Source: Triplophysa rosa (lineage: Eukaryota; Chordata; Actinopteri; Cypriniformes; Nemacheilidae). Taken from it: a DNA stretch of 64,000 nt. Location: assembly GCF_024868665.1 (NCBI RefSeq), contig NC_079908.1:8278262-8342261 (forward strand). The letters run 5' to 3'. The notes beneath the pieces were generated by a model. That model had not been told where the DNA came from. It made no database searches and was given only the letters and a program-made list of their open reading frames with translations. The translations under genes were made by a program, and so were the position numbers. Below are positions 11,923 to 24,651 of the stretch, one piece after another (position 1 is the stretch's first letter; each line of letters starts with the position of its first letter).

Positions 11923-12861
11923 ATGGAGAACCTTACATTCACAAACAGCATTCTGCTGGTGGAGGGACTGAAAGTTACACCTCAGTCTTCTTATCCTGTT
12001 TTTATCCTGCTACTGTTGACTTATGCATTTGCAACAATATCAAACATTGGACTTATATTTCTGATCTCAACAGAGAAAAGGCTACATGATCCTATGCACT
12101 TTCTCTTCTGTAATCTTCCACTGAATGATATATTAGGAACCACTGTCATTTTACCACGATTGCTAAAGGATATTTTTACAGAAACCTCTAAGCGTTATAT
12201 CACGTATGTCGAGTGTGTTGTTCAAGCTTATTTTGTGCACATATTTGTAGCGGCCAGCCACTATGTACTGATTATAATGGCATTTGACAGATATGTGGCT
12301 ATATGTAATCCACTGCGATACACGACTATAATGACAAATAAAATGGTGCTTAAACTGTCAGCATCTGCTTGGGGGTTGGCAATATTTTTAGTGTCTATAA
12401 TGTTAGGCCTCACCATACGTCTGTCTCGCTGCAGATATCAAATTGAAAATCCTTTCTGTGACAATGCTTCACTGTTTAAACTGTCCTGTGAAAATGTGTC
12501 TGTCAATAATGTGTTTGGAATCATTTACACAGCAGTTGTACTCAGTCTTTCAGCGATGTGTATATTGATAACATATGTGAGAATTGCAACTGTGTGCATA
12601 ACCAGCAAAAACAAAGCGATTAACAGTAAAGCCATAAAAACCTGTTGTACTCATTTAGCTGTTTATTTAATCATGTTCACATGTGGAGCCACTTTTATAT
12701 TTCTTCATCGCTTTCCTGAATACTTGGAAAGCAGGAAACTAGCTAGTATCATGTTTCACATTGTACCACCAGGATTAAATCCTTTAGTGTATGGTTTACA
12801 AACCAAAGAAATAAGAGATAAGGTTGTAAAATTTTGGTGTAGAAAAAAAGGGAATTCATGA
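11923..12861 (+). CDS. odorant receptor (class A GPCR), intact
   Basis: 312 residues, intronless coding exon. An N-glycosylation site (NLT, residues 3-5) precedes seven hydrophobic segments starting near residue 24. TM1 carries the SNIGLI asparagine (N41); C98 begins TM3; MAFDRYVAIC (119-128) ends TM3. The second extracellular loop has the usual cysteines (CRY..NPFCDNASLFKLSC). KTCCTHLAVYL marks the TM6 start, and PPGLNPLVYGLQTKEIR marks TM7 and helix 8. These are OR hallmarks; MAFDRY instead of MAYDRY and the TM7 form are common in fish receptors. The start is set by the aligned ATG in all paralogues and an acceptor (ttacag) 19 bp upstream. Expected in the ciliary membrane of olfactory neurons, coupling to Golf; ligand unknown. 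Confidence 0.95.
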   Translation: MENLTFTNSILLVEGLKVTPQSSYPVFILLLLTYAFATISNIGLIFLISTEKRLHDPMHFLFCNLPLNDILGTTVILPRLLKDIFTETSKRYITYVECVVQAYFVHIFVAASHYVLIIMAFDRYVAICNPLRYTTIMTNKMVLKLSASAWGLAIFLVSIMLGLTIRLSRCRYQIENPFCDNASLFKLSCENVSVNNVFGIIYTAVVLSLSAMCILITYVRIATVCITSKNKAINSKAIKTCCTHLAVYLIMFTCGATFIFLHRFPEYLESRKLASIMFHIVPPGLNPLVYGLQTKEIRDKVVKFWCRKKGNS

Positions 12862-13810
12862 TATTGTGTATTTTCCAAAAAAAAGTAATATGATTTCAAC
12901 ATTGTACAAAACCTGTTTTTATCACTGTAAAACCGGTTAAATCTAGCTGAAAACTAAATTTATGTCATTTTGTTTAAATTTCCATTTTGTTGCATTTATT
13001 TTTCTCTTTTATATAAAAAGGTCAGATGTCTTGACTTCAGCATATCTCTGTTCTTCTTAAGATTTCTTTAAGTACTGTATTTGACTACAACCTCCTGTGC
13101 ACCAAATAATAATTGTCCAAGCAATATTATAGAGATTTACATAAAATATGCTGGGTTTTGTAAAGATTTATATAATGTAAAATAAGCCCATTTAAAGTGT
13201 ATTCAAAGGCACTATGATTGTATATGTTATGTACAGTAAATTGTAAAAATGACTAAATAAGCCATTTAAAGCCATACATATACAGAAGGCCCAGATGGTG
13301 CAGTGAATTGTTTATGTGGTTTTATCCACATTCTACAAATGACCAATGCTAATTACTTGCTTATAAACATAATGTTTGCTTTTTCTCATTGGCATTTTTT
13401 TGTTGGTTCAGCTGTTATTTTCTCAGTTTGTCGGGAAGATGCACGTATATAAGCACCAACTGCATTCAGATTTAATACAAGAGATTTAAGACATGACACA
13501 AACTAATGGCAATGCACAACAAGAAGTTTTAGACTGTGGTGTATAAAGCATAAATTAATGTACTCTTGTACCTGACTAGCATGATATGTATGTACTTTAA
13601 TGGATGCAGCTCCACTAATGTACAGTATACTTCAATACATCCTTTTAAAACCATATTTAAAGCTTCTTTTAAAACTTTTTAAAGAAAACAAATACATCAT
13701 GGGGTCATAACACATACTGGAGCAGTATTAGGCTAAAATCGCACTTGCTACCAACAAAAACATAATCAAGAGTACTACTGTTCATGACAACATGCTATGC
13801 CTCTGTTTTC
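12862..13810. other. intergenic, no gene seen
   Basis: AT-rich sequence downstream of the first OR. From about 13600 it begins to resemble the 5' flank of that OR (for example shared atgacaacat.gctatgc), leading into the orphan promoter copy. Confidence 0.5.
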
Positions 13811-13818
13811 CCTGTTGG

Positions 13819-13850
13819 TGTGATGACAAGGTCACAGACATACATATAAA
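13819..13850 (+). promoter_or_regulatory. orphan copy of the OR promoter module
   Basis: TGTGATGACA (13819-13828) with CATATAAA (13843-13850) is embedded in sequence closely matching 11390-11520 upstream of the first OR, including the presumed first-exon segment gtgcatctgtgaagcaac. No OR coding exon follows before unrelated repeats begin near 14080, so this looks like a duplication remnant. Confidence 0.6.
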
Positions 13851-14084
13851 CAACACAGTAAAGGTCAAGAGCTATAAACCTCTGCCTTTCACTTTACAAT
13901 TTCATAAGTGCATCTGTGAAGCAACAAGCTTGTTAATTGATTAAAACTTTTTTTTGTTGTTTTCTTGTTTTCGGCTTTAATAAAAAAGTCTGTTTAAGGC
14001 ATACAAAAGTTTGAGCAACATTGTTTTTCTTTGCGCCAACAGTGTGGAGTCTGAAATACTCACATCTTAGGTAATGTCCAGAGA

Positions 14085-14240
14085 TGAAAAAGTCACACAT
14101 TCTTTCCTTAAGTGCAAATACTCATATTTAAAAGTACTCTGGTAAAAGTTGAAGTACTGACTGAACTTGTTTACTCAAGTGAAAGTAAAGAAGTATGGGC
14201 TATAAAATGTACTTAATTAAAAAGTAGCCAATACTACTAC
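14085..14240. repeat. interspersed repeat fragment
   Basis: The stretch with agtgcaaatactcatattta, taaaagtac and tttactcaagtgaaagtaaa has the look of a common fish interspersed repeat. No ends or coding capacity were found, and family is not assigned. Confidence 0.3.
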
Positions 14241-14399
14241 CTGTTATAGAGTCACGCTCGTAACTGGACCTCACAACTGAACTACCATTATGTAGAACAC
14301 AAGCATTAAAAAGACTGATGGAAAAAAGTATTTGCCACCATCCTAGACCCCTTGTCAATGGAAACAACTCAAAATTTTCATAAAATTATGATGTAAGAT

Positions 14400-15140
14400 A
14401 TAAGAACGTAAAGAATTCTGTCAATAATTTTTTTTGAGAATTTTCTCAATTTTAATAAGAACAAAACAGAAATTATATTTTTTGGACCATCTAATTTTTC
14501 TAGTCAAATTAAGCTAGGCAATATAACACTCTCTGCAAACCTGGGATTTGTTTTCGATGATGGTTTAAAATTTGAGAAGCAGATCAATTCTGTAGTAAAA
14601 TCCAGCTTTTTTCAGCTACGTCTTTTAGCTAAAGTAAAACCTATTTTATCTTTTAATAACTTTGAAAGAATAATTCATGCATTTTTTAACATCTAGGTTA
14701 GACTATTGTAATTCACTATATTACAGGGTTAGCCAATCAGCTTTATCCCGGCTACAGATGGTACAAAATGCAGCGGCAAGACTTCTTACAGGTACTAAAA
14801 GCGAGACCATATTACTCCAATATTACACTCTTTGCACTGGTTGCCTGTAAGATATCGTGTTGATTTCAAAATTCTTCTCATAGCTTTTAAGTCGCTGAAT
14901 GGCTTGGCCCCTCCTTACGTTTCGGATCTACTGACAGAATATTGCACATTTGTCTCTCTCAGTCATCTTATCAGAGAATGTTACGTGCTCCAAAATCAAA
15001 ATTAAAAACTAGGGGTGACCGTGCCTTCTCAGAAGCTGCTCTCAGATTATGCTCCCTCATCCATATCTGTTTTTAAATCAAAGTTAAAAACCTTTTTGAA
15101 CTGGCAATCAAGTATTTTATTGTATTTAACATGCTATAGC
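14400..15140 (+). mobile_element. L2/CR1-like LINE, 3' part of RT, degenerate
   Basis: Plus-strand translation in shifting frames gives recognisable reverse-transcriptase C-terminal segments: NKTEIIFFGPSN, LGFVFDDGLKFEKQINSVVK, SRLDYCNSLYYRV, SRLQMVQNAAARLLTGTKS and, near the end, an FKSKLKTFLN-type sequence. Stops and frameshifts abound. The order and motifs are those of L2/CR1-clade non-LTR elements. 5' truncated, as usual for LINEs. It is cut or followed directly by a solo LTR at 15156. Confidence 0.7.
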
Positions 15141-15155
15141 TGCTGGTGTCATTTG

Positions 15156-15754
15156 TGTCATGAATGCATGGAAAGAACCCAGGTGCAGGCAGGCGTGAAG
15201 GGGTAACAAAACAAGACTTTAATAAACAAACAAAAACCCACGATGGGCCGGAACTAGATAAACGGAAACAAAACCAGAACTCAAAACAAAACACTACCCA
15301 TGAGAGGGCAAAAACTAAAAATCTAAAACAAGACAAGGTATAATCACACGGCAGGGGAAGCTAGGGGAACACGAAACACTCAAAGTCCAACAGGAACGCA
15401 GGTAAGAACAGAGACAGTACGTAGGCACACGAGCACAGGGTACAGGGTACAGGGTACAGGTGCAGGGTACACGTACATACACACAATCCACGAGCACAGG
15501 ACAAAGAAACATGAGGGCATTTATAGGGAAGACAAACGAAGGATAACGACACAGGGCAGGTGAGGGTAATCAGACACGGCCGGGAAACAATACAGGAAAC
15601 GAGAGGGGTGGGGCCAATGACGAGACACTGGAGAGAAAGCATATTATTGTCAAAAGGACAATAATATGTTTCTCTCCACACATAACCAAAGGCTTTGCCA
15701 TGACTCTGCTACAGGACCAAGAAAAACATGACTAATTGAGGCAGAGCCATGACA
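15156..15754 (-). mobile_element. solo LTR with 5-bp target duplication
   Basis: Begins TGTCATGAATGC and ends GAGCCATGACA (TG...CA), flanked on both sides by ATTTG (15151-15155 and 15755-15759). Length 599 bp. It is related to the LTR at 48877-49413 and the solo LTR at 52273-52776 (shared aacccaggtgcag/aaacaaaaccc blocks near the left, cgagcacaggac in the middle, ctctcc/accatgaca at the right). Minus orientation is inferred from that homology. A TATA-like box (minus strand, 15520-15525) lies 25 bp upstream of the predicted transcript start at 15495. No internal region: a product of LTR-LTR recombination. Confidence 0.85.
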
Positions 15755-15759
15755 ATTTG

Positions 15760-15806
15760 TATATGTATACACATGTGTATATATATATATACTGTATATA
15801 CATATA
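15760..15806. repeat. (TA)n-rich microsatellite at the Tc1 target
   Basis: Alternating TA/TG dinucleotides (tatatatatatatactgtata) lie between the solo LTR and the left end of the Tc1 element, a typical TA target. Confidence 0.7.
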
Positions 15807-17303
<1,497 letters not shown>

Positions 17304-17309
17304 TATATA

Positions 17310-17932
17310 CAGGTGCTGGTCATATAATTAGAATATCATCAAAAAGTTGATTTATTTCACTAATTCCATTCAAAAAGTGAAACTTGTATATTATGTTCAT
17401 TCATTACACACAGACTGATATATTTCAAATGTTTATTTCTTTTAATTTTGATGATTATAACTGACAACTAATGAAAATCCCTAATTCAGTATCTCAGAAA
17501 ATTAGAATATTACTTAAGACCAATACAAAGAAAGGATTTTTAGAAATCTTGGCCAACTGAAAAGTATGAACATGAAAAGTATGAGCATGTACAGCACTCA
17601 ATACTTAGTTGGGGCTCCTTTCGCCTGAATTACTGCAGCAATGCGGCGTGGCATGGAGTCGATCAGTCTGTGGCACTGCTCAGGTGTTATGAGAGCCGAG
17701 GTTGCTCTGATAGTGGCCTTCAGCTCTTCTGCATTGTTGGGTCTGGCATATCGCATCTTCCTCTTCACAATACCCCATAGATTTTCTATGGGGTTAAGGT
17801 CTGGCGAGTTTGCTGGCCAATTAAGAACAGGGATACCATGGTCCTTAAACCAGGTACTGGTAGCTTTGGCACTGTGTGCAGGTGCCAAGTCCTGTTGGAA
17901 AATGAAATCTGCATCTCCATAAAGTTTCTGCA
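17310..17932 (-). pseudogene. Tc1-like transposase, C-terminal half
   Basis: The left end begins CAGGTGCTGGTCATATAATT after a TA, a familiar Tc1-type terminus. From about 17932 down to 17598 the minus strand encodes LYGDADFIFQQDLAPAHSAK (second catalytic D in QQD) and SPDLNPIENLWG (third catalytic E), ending IQAKGAPTKY. The N-terminal DNA-binding part and first D are missing, because the element is truncated at about 17932 and joined to a DIRS fragment. The reading frame runs on for 18 residues across the junction into the neighbouring element. Confidence 0.8.
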
Positions 17933-18660
17933 GGAACCAAAAAATACCAGCTGTAATAGCCTGACTCTCTCGCTGGTAGGGGAACATGTTCTATGGCCCC
18001 TTTGTGCAGCAGAGCTTGCAATTCCTGTGCCAAAAGATGCACCCGTTCTGGTCCTACGGAAGTGGAGACCACACCGTTCAAATGCGGAGGACGAAACGCA
18101 AATTGAATCCTGTAGCCTTTGCCTACAGTCCTTTCTACCCATGGAGATAGACCTGGCAGTAGTCTCCATGCTGCCAGCTTCTCTGAAAGGGGGATTAATC
18201 TTGACACCTCGTCTTGTTGGGAGGATACCAGACATCTGACATCCTGAAACGTGGCAGGAAACGACCGAACACGTGGTATTTTGTTGGAGGCCGCTACTCC
18301 CAGAAACGCCAGTGGCGGTGGAGGTTGCAAAGCTGTCTTCTGAGGGTGCCAGGAAGGAGCCTCCAGTCTCTCTTGAAACTTTATGCACCCCTCCCCGGGG
18401 GAGCACACCCCCATGGACCCGGGTGCACAAATCTCAGGACCTCTTCTTAGAGGGGATGATGTGCCTGAGATCCAGCCTCCCCGAGGCAGCCTGAGGAGCA
18501 CGGTGGGCCGCCCCCCTGCCTCTACGAGGGGGGACAGGACTCGCCACACTCTCCCTGAGGACCTCACACCTCAGGTAGACTGGGGCAACCCGGGCCTGGG
18601 TGCCAGATCGGGGCTGGAGAGCAGGTCGGGACTGGGTGGCTGGCACTCCCGACGTGTTTA
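17931..18660 (-). pseudogene. DIRS-like element fragment, start of reverse transcriptase
   Basis: On the minus strand, after a degraded leader, LSEKLAAWRLLPGLSPWV, GYRIQFAFRPPHLNGVV and ESGYYSWYFLV match the N-terminal region of DIRS-type reverse transcriptase, just before the first catalytic block. It stops exactly where the Tc1 fragment begins. The 18300-18660 part reads as gag/linker sequence in several frames. GC content is much higher than in the flanking AT-rich DNA. Confidence 0.65.
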
Positions 18661-19681
18661 TAACAAATAATCAAACCAGAGGGAAAGATTGGCAAGAAAT
18701 TCCTAAATGACTAAATGCATGCAGTAACTATAAAGTGTTCATATGTATTCATATATCCTATTTTAATACAAATAAATAGATATTAAATAATTGTCTTTGC
18801 TACAATTTACTCAAAAAGTAAGCGAGGGTTATTAAAATATCTTGTACAAAAATGTCAACCATCACTGGCAGCCTCTCTCTCCTCAGGCAGACAATATACA
18901 ACACAAACAAGGCATCCCATTTCACCTTGACATGTTTGGAAACTGTAGGTCATTATAAATTATTTGGATTTAGATACTAGAGCTTTTTGGCCAGTATAAT
19001 TGTTTGAAATTGTTCTGTTTCTAGCTGTTATCAATTTATTGGGGAATGTTTAAATTCAAACTTCATTGACATTATTTAAACATTTATATCAAATCGATAT
19101 AATTTAACACAGATGCATGACAACAGACAGTATATTCATTTATTATTGTGGTCTATAATTTATTTATAATGTTGAATAAAGTGATATAATATTACATCAT
19201 GACAGAGAATCAGTGGAAAATCATCACATTACTGTGGGTCAACTGGTTAACTGACCTCTAGTTAAGCAACAACTATGGCTTAGCCTGACAGTTAGCCTGC
19301 CCCAGACCAGGCTAGTTTCCCAGCATAAGTTGCCATAGTAACTGAGTTTGAACTATTTTAAGTTCACTTTATGAAACTGAATCGTCCGACAATAAATCTG
19401 ATTTACCAAAATAAGCCTGGTTTATTTCGTAATCTTGCATGTGACTCAAAACATACCAATGAGATCGTAGGAAATAGGAATTCACACGAATGAGCCACCT
19501 TGTAAAATAGGTATGAATTCCCATTGCTTGACATTTATACATATGAAAGATCCCGCGTTTTAAAATACATTTGATTGAATATCGCCCTGGGTGACACGAA
19601 AAAAGGGGGAAATTCGTGTCAGTAATCACAAATTGAATAGATTACAGTTCGTGACAATGTCACGAATTCCATTGAGACTGT
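18661..19681. other. intergenic, no gene seen
   Basis: AT-rich spacer with no coding or repeat structure that could be supported. Confidence 0.5.
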
Positions 19682-19797
19682 GTTGGAAAGTTACACCTCC
19701 GTTTTCTTATCCTGTTTTCATCCTTCTACTGTTGACTTATGCATTTGCAACAATATCAAACATTGGACTTATATATCTGATGTCAACAGAGAAAAGC
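19682..19797 (+). pseudogene. odorant receptor fragment (TM1 region)
   Basis: About 116 bp almost identical to 11963-12078 of the first OR, encoding LKVTPPFSYPVFILLLLTYA and on through the start of intracellular loop 1 (STEKS). The N-terminal 15 codons and everything after TM1 are absent. It is a recent partial duplicate, not a gene, abutting sequence that leads into a hAT element. Confidence 0.85.
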
Positions 19798-20040
19798 ATT
19801 TTGCAGCAGAAATCAACAGAAGCGCGTAAGTGTAATTGATTAATATTGTCTTATTGAGTTTAAACGTAGTGTGGTTGCTTTGTTTACTACCGCCGTGTCA
19901 CGTGTCGATGTTGCGTTTGTTCTCGTGCTGGTTTCGCTTGTTATTGTGAGATTTTGAAGGCGTGTCCTGCTGAATTCAATTACATGATTAAAACAGGTAT
20001 TTAAGTGCGATTAACCACTGCATGCAGCTCTCATCGCGTG

Positions 20041-21390
20041 AAGTTTAACAACAGATGCCTGGACAAGTATTGCTACAGAGGCGTACTTGGGAGCTGAAAA
20101 GCTACTCTTTGACTACTATGCCACTCGAGGAAAGACACACTGCAGAGAATATCGCATCCTGGATTGAAACAACAATTGAAAAGTTTTCAATACCTGTCAG
20201 TAAAATCCAGGCTGTTGTGCATGACAATGCAGCCAATGTGGTGGCAGCCCTCAAGCTGTTAGAAGAGAGGCACGGAATATCTTCAATTCGCTGTGCTGGC
20301 CACACTTTACAGCTAGTGGTAAATCATGCTCTGAAGAATCCCCAAATAACCAAAGCAATTGGAGCTGCAAAGTCCTTAGTGGAGCATTTTAAGAAAAGTG
20401 AGACTGCCAGCTCAAAACTCAAAACAAAACAAATGGGCCAACCCGAACACAAGCTAATTCAAGATGTTAGTGTAAGATGGAATAGCTCATACTATATGAT
20501 CAACCGCCTGCTGGAGCAGAGGTTGCCCATCACAGCATGTCTGTCTGACCCAGAGGTGACACGCAGATCAAAGCATTTCCTTGACCTCAAAGCTGAACAA
20601 TGGGGCATGCTGGAGGAGCTTGAGCGAGCTCTCAGGCCATTTGAGTGTGCAACTGTTTATATTAGTGGAGTATCATATGTGACCCTCTCTGCTATGCTTC
20701 CGCTCATTAAAGGACTAATGGAGTCTACACAGACCACCTTTGACAACACCCATGTGCAGGCATTTCAGGCTGCTGCAGCAGTAGAAATCTCAAAAAGGTG
20801 GGGGACTAAGAAGACCTACAAAGATGATGCTGCAAACACCAGCAAAATTGCGACTTCCCTGGATCCCAGATTTCGCAGACTGAAATTCTTTTCTTCAGAT
20901 GAAAGCCTGAAAGTGCAGGTGAAAATTCAAGCCCTTGCACTTGAAGAAAAGCAAAGAGGGATAGAGAAGCAGCACATCAGACAGGTCCAAATCTTAACAG
21001 ATGGGACAGAGAACAGGTCTGTGTCTTTACTGGACAGATTGCTTGGGTCAGACTCAGAAGACACTTCAAGCCAGAATGACAGTGAGGATGAAACAGATGA
21101 CAGTCATTTGGTGAGAGAAGAGGTTCTCAGGTATTTTGGGGAACAGCCTTTGCCAAAATGTACAAATTGTTTGCAGTGGTGAAAATGAAATGGCGTAAGG
21201 TTTCCTCCTCTGACTTGTCTTGCAAAGTATTATTTATGTATACCTGCCACTTCAACACCTTCTGAACGTCTCTTCTCCTCAGCTGGAAACATTGTCTCCA
21301 AGAAAAGAGCCAGCCTAAGTCCAGAACATGTAGATCTTGTAGCGGTTTTAGCTAACGTTATTATATTGATGAGTGAAGCTCACCAAATAT
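20041..21390 (+). pseudogene. hAT-family transposase, frameshifted
   Basis: A long frame (20055-21182) encodes the central part of a BED-finger/AC-type hAT transposase: HDNAANVVAALKLLEE, IRCAGHTLQLVVNHAL, VSVRWNSSYYMINRLLE. Upstream in another frame is TDAWTSIATEAYLG (20051-20092, the conserved first catalytic D region). Downstream in a third frame is the dimerisation/C-terminal motif IPATSTPSERLFSSAGNIVS (21240-21300) through about 21360. So at least two frameshifts break it. The N-terminal BED zinc finger is not seen. Terminal repeats were not located. Confidence 0.8.
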
Positions 21391-21735
21391 GATTCTCCAC
21401 CAGATCTTTCAAGATCATATCCGTGAAATGAGTTATTTAAAACATCAATTTCAGTCAACGAATTAGTTTAGCTCGAAGGAAAATACGTATAATAATCGTG
21501 ATCGAAAATACATATTTTACGGTCTCTGATTAGTAATATAAAGCATAACAATACTTGTATGCATTCGTCCAGCAAATTCCTCAATGATATTATATACTTT
21601 ACATTATCTCATGGCCATAAGTAACGTGACTTTACCAAACAGGATTTAGAGCAAAGGTAGCGTAAATCGAAACACAGTAAAAGGGACTAAGTTTGTGAGC
21701 GTGAATACAGAAAACCCATCACAAATGAATTGTCT
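21391..21735. other. spacer, no gene seen
   Basis: AT-rich sequence between the hAT remnant and the truncated 3' end of the gypsy element. Nothing recognisable; possibly the hAT 3' terminal part. Confidence 0.4.
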
Positions 21736-24540
21736 ACGGGAGATGACTACGGGTTTAACCCTGGAGACATGAAACACCGGGTGAACTCGACCAAGAGTAG
21801 GAGGAAGCTTGAGCCGCACGGCATATGAACCTGGGCACCAGCTTACGAGAAGGCACCCGGAGAGGCAGGTTCGGGCCAAAACCTCTCTGGCCCTTGTCCA
21901 GGTCCGATGGCAACGCCGGACGAAGGCCAGAGCTGAGGGAACCGCGGCATCGAGTTCCTGAGAGGAAAATAGAGGAGGTTGATAACCAAGAGAACATTCA
22001 AATGGCGAAATACCTGTGGCTAAGTTGTGAGCATATTCCACCCAAGAGAATAGTGGGCTCCAGGAGCAAGGGTTGTGAGACGTCAGACAGCGGAGTCTCT
22101 TACCGAGTTCCTGGTTGGCTCGCTCACATTGCCCATTGGTCTGAGGGTGGAAACCTGGCGACAGACTCGCGGAGGCCCCGATCTGACGACTGTGAACTGT
22201 GGACCCCTATCGGACACGACGTCCACCGGAAGACCATGTAAGCGGAAGACGTGGTCCACCATCAGTTGAGCCAATTCCCGGGCAGAAGGGAGCTTAGGGA
22301 GAGGAATGAAATGGACCGCCTTGGAGAATCGGTCCACCACCGAGAGGATAACGGTGTGACCCCTAGACAAGGGAAGGCCAGTGACGAAGTCCAGAGCGAT
22401 GTGAGACCAAGGGAGGGAGGGAATGGGCAGAGGGCGAAGCAGACCTGCGGGTGGGCGGTGGGCGGTCTTGCTTTGAGCACAGACCGGGCAAGCCAACACT
22501 AACTGTCTGACGTCCTCGGATGCCGACGGCCACCAAAACCGCTGGCGCACGGAGGCCAGGGTTCCCTTGACCCCTGGATGGCCGACCAACCTGGACGAAT
22601 GGCCCCATTGGAGGACCTCCGAACGTAAGGGAGCGGGGACGAACAACCGACCCGCCGGACACCCTTCCGGCACTTGCACCTTGCGACCGGCCTCCTCCAC
22701 TCGTCGTTCGATTCCCCAAGCCAGAAGCCCGACGACTCTCTCCTCAGGAAGGATGGAGTTGGAGGAACCCTCGTTGCTTGGATCCTCGAACAGACGAGAG
22801 AGGGCGTCAGGTTTGACGTTCTTAGACCCAGGCCGGTACGACAAGGTGAAGTTAAAGCGGCCAAAGAACAGTGCCCATCGAGCCTGCCGCGAGTTCAACC
22901 TTTTGGCCGAACAGACGTATTCGAGGTTCTTGTGGTCCGTCCAGACCAAAAAAGGCTGAGTCACCCCCTCCAACCAATGGCGCCACTCTCCCAAGGCTAA
23001 GCGCACCGCCAGCAGCTCTTTGTTACTGATATCGTAATTTCGTTCTGCAGGGTTGAGGCGATGGGAGAAGAAGGCACAGGGATGCACCTTCCCATCATGA
23101 CTGGCGTGCTGGGATAAGACTGCGCATACCCCGACATCGGATGCATCGACCTCGACAATAAATTGGCGGTCCGGATCTGGAAAACAAAGCACAGGCGCAG
23201 AGACAAATCGGGACTTGAGTTTATCAAAGGCTACCTGAGCAAGGGGATTCCAGGAGAAGGGAACCTTGGTGGAGGTCAATGCGGTCAGCGGTGCGGCTAC
23301 TTGGCCGAAACCCTGGATGAAACGCCTGTAGAAGTTGGCAAACCCCAGGAACCGCTGTAGGGCTTTACGAGAGTCGGGGACTGGCCATGTGGCGACAGCT
23401 TTGATCTTAGCATCGTCAGGTTCAATACCTCGTGGCGAAATCACGTGACCGAGGAACGAAATAGTATCGGAGTGGAACTCGCACTTCTCCGCTTTGACGA
23501 ACAACTGATTCTCCAGAAGGCGCCGGAGGACCCCTCTGACGTGCTGGGTGTGTTCCTGGAGAGAGTGAGAAAAAATAAGGATGTCATCCAGGTACACTAA
23601 GATGAAACGATTAATCATGTCCCCCAACACATCGTTGACGAGGCCCTGGAAGACAGCAGGAGCATTGGTCAGGCCAAATGGAAGAACCAAATACTCATAG
23701 TGTCCCGAAGGGGTGTTAAATGCCTTCTTCCACTCGTCTCCCTCGTGGATCCGGACTAGGTGATAGGCGTTGCGGAGGTCTAGCTTAGTAAAGACCCGGG
23801 CTCCCTGTAAGAGTTCGAAAGCAGACGACATTAAAGGTAAGGGGTATTTATTCTTTACCGTGATGTCGTTCAACCTTCGATAGTCAATACAAGGGCGTAA
23901 GGAGCCGTCCTTCTTCTGCACGAAAAAGAAACCCGCACCCGCCGGCGAGGAGGAGGGACGAATGAGCCCGGCGTTTAATGATTCACGAATATACTTGTCC
24001 ATGGCCTCTCTCTCAGGACTCGAAAGGGAAAACAACCGACCCTTGGGCAGAGAAGTGCTTGGGAGGAGGTCGATGGCGCATTTGTAAGGACGGTGAGGAG
24101 GCAGAGCCATAGCGCGAGACTTACTGAACACGGTCTGAAGATCACGGTATTCCTCCGGAACTCCGGTCAGATCGGCGGCCTCCACCTGAAACACAGGAGA
24201 CACAGAAACAGGCGAGGGAGCAGGACCAAGACAAGACACATGACAAGCAGGAGACCAAGACAAAATAGCTGTGTTTACCCAATCAATGTGAGGATTATGT
24301 TGTGACAACCACGGATGCCCTAAAACGAGAGGCGTGGTGGGGGAATTGAGGATGTACAACCTAATCTTCTCACAATGATAACCCGACAAGAAAAAGCTTA
24401 CGTGAGGAGTGGTGTGAGTGACGGTGGAGAGGGCAGCTCCCGTTAGCGTCACGGCGGAGATAGGCAGATGCAGAGGGACTGTGGGAATACCCCACTTCTG
24501 GGCGGTGGCTCTGTCCAGGAAATTACCCTCAGTCCTGAGT
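21736..24540 (-). pseudogene. gypsy pol (RT-RNase H-integrase), broken
   Basis: Open from 24452 to 22083 on the minus strand. Order: end of protease region, RT with [13 protein letters not shown] and the catalytic YLDD ([10 protein letters not shown]), RNase H starting [11 protein letters not shown], zinc-binding HHCC ([10 protein letters not shown]...CPVCAQ), and integrase core with D in ALDFVTGL and D in VSDRGPQFT. Immediately after this second D about 22 bases are missing relative to copy 2, which shifts the frame. A later deletion joins REVLART to sequence some 40 residues downstream. A frameshift also separates the protease DSG (LIDSG, about 24530) from RT. Not functional. Confidence 0.85.
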
Positions 24541-24651
24541 CTATGAGCGCCCGTCCGGTATGGGTCTGGACGCCGTAGGTGAGGCGAAACGGGAATGTGG
24601 TGCGTGGCAGTGGAGAGGTTTCAGAGATTACACCCACCCGGACTCTCCGCT

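Noticed and set aside
19591..19839. 82-codon frame reading through the OR fragment
   Set aside because: Only 19682-19797 is OR-derived; the rest is unrelated flank, so it is a fragment, not a gene.
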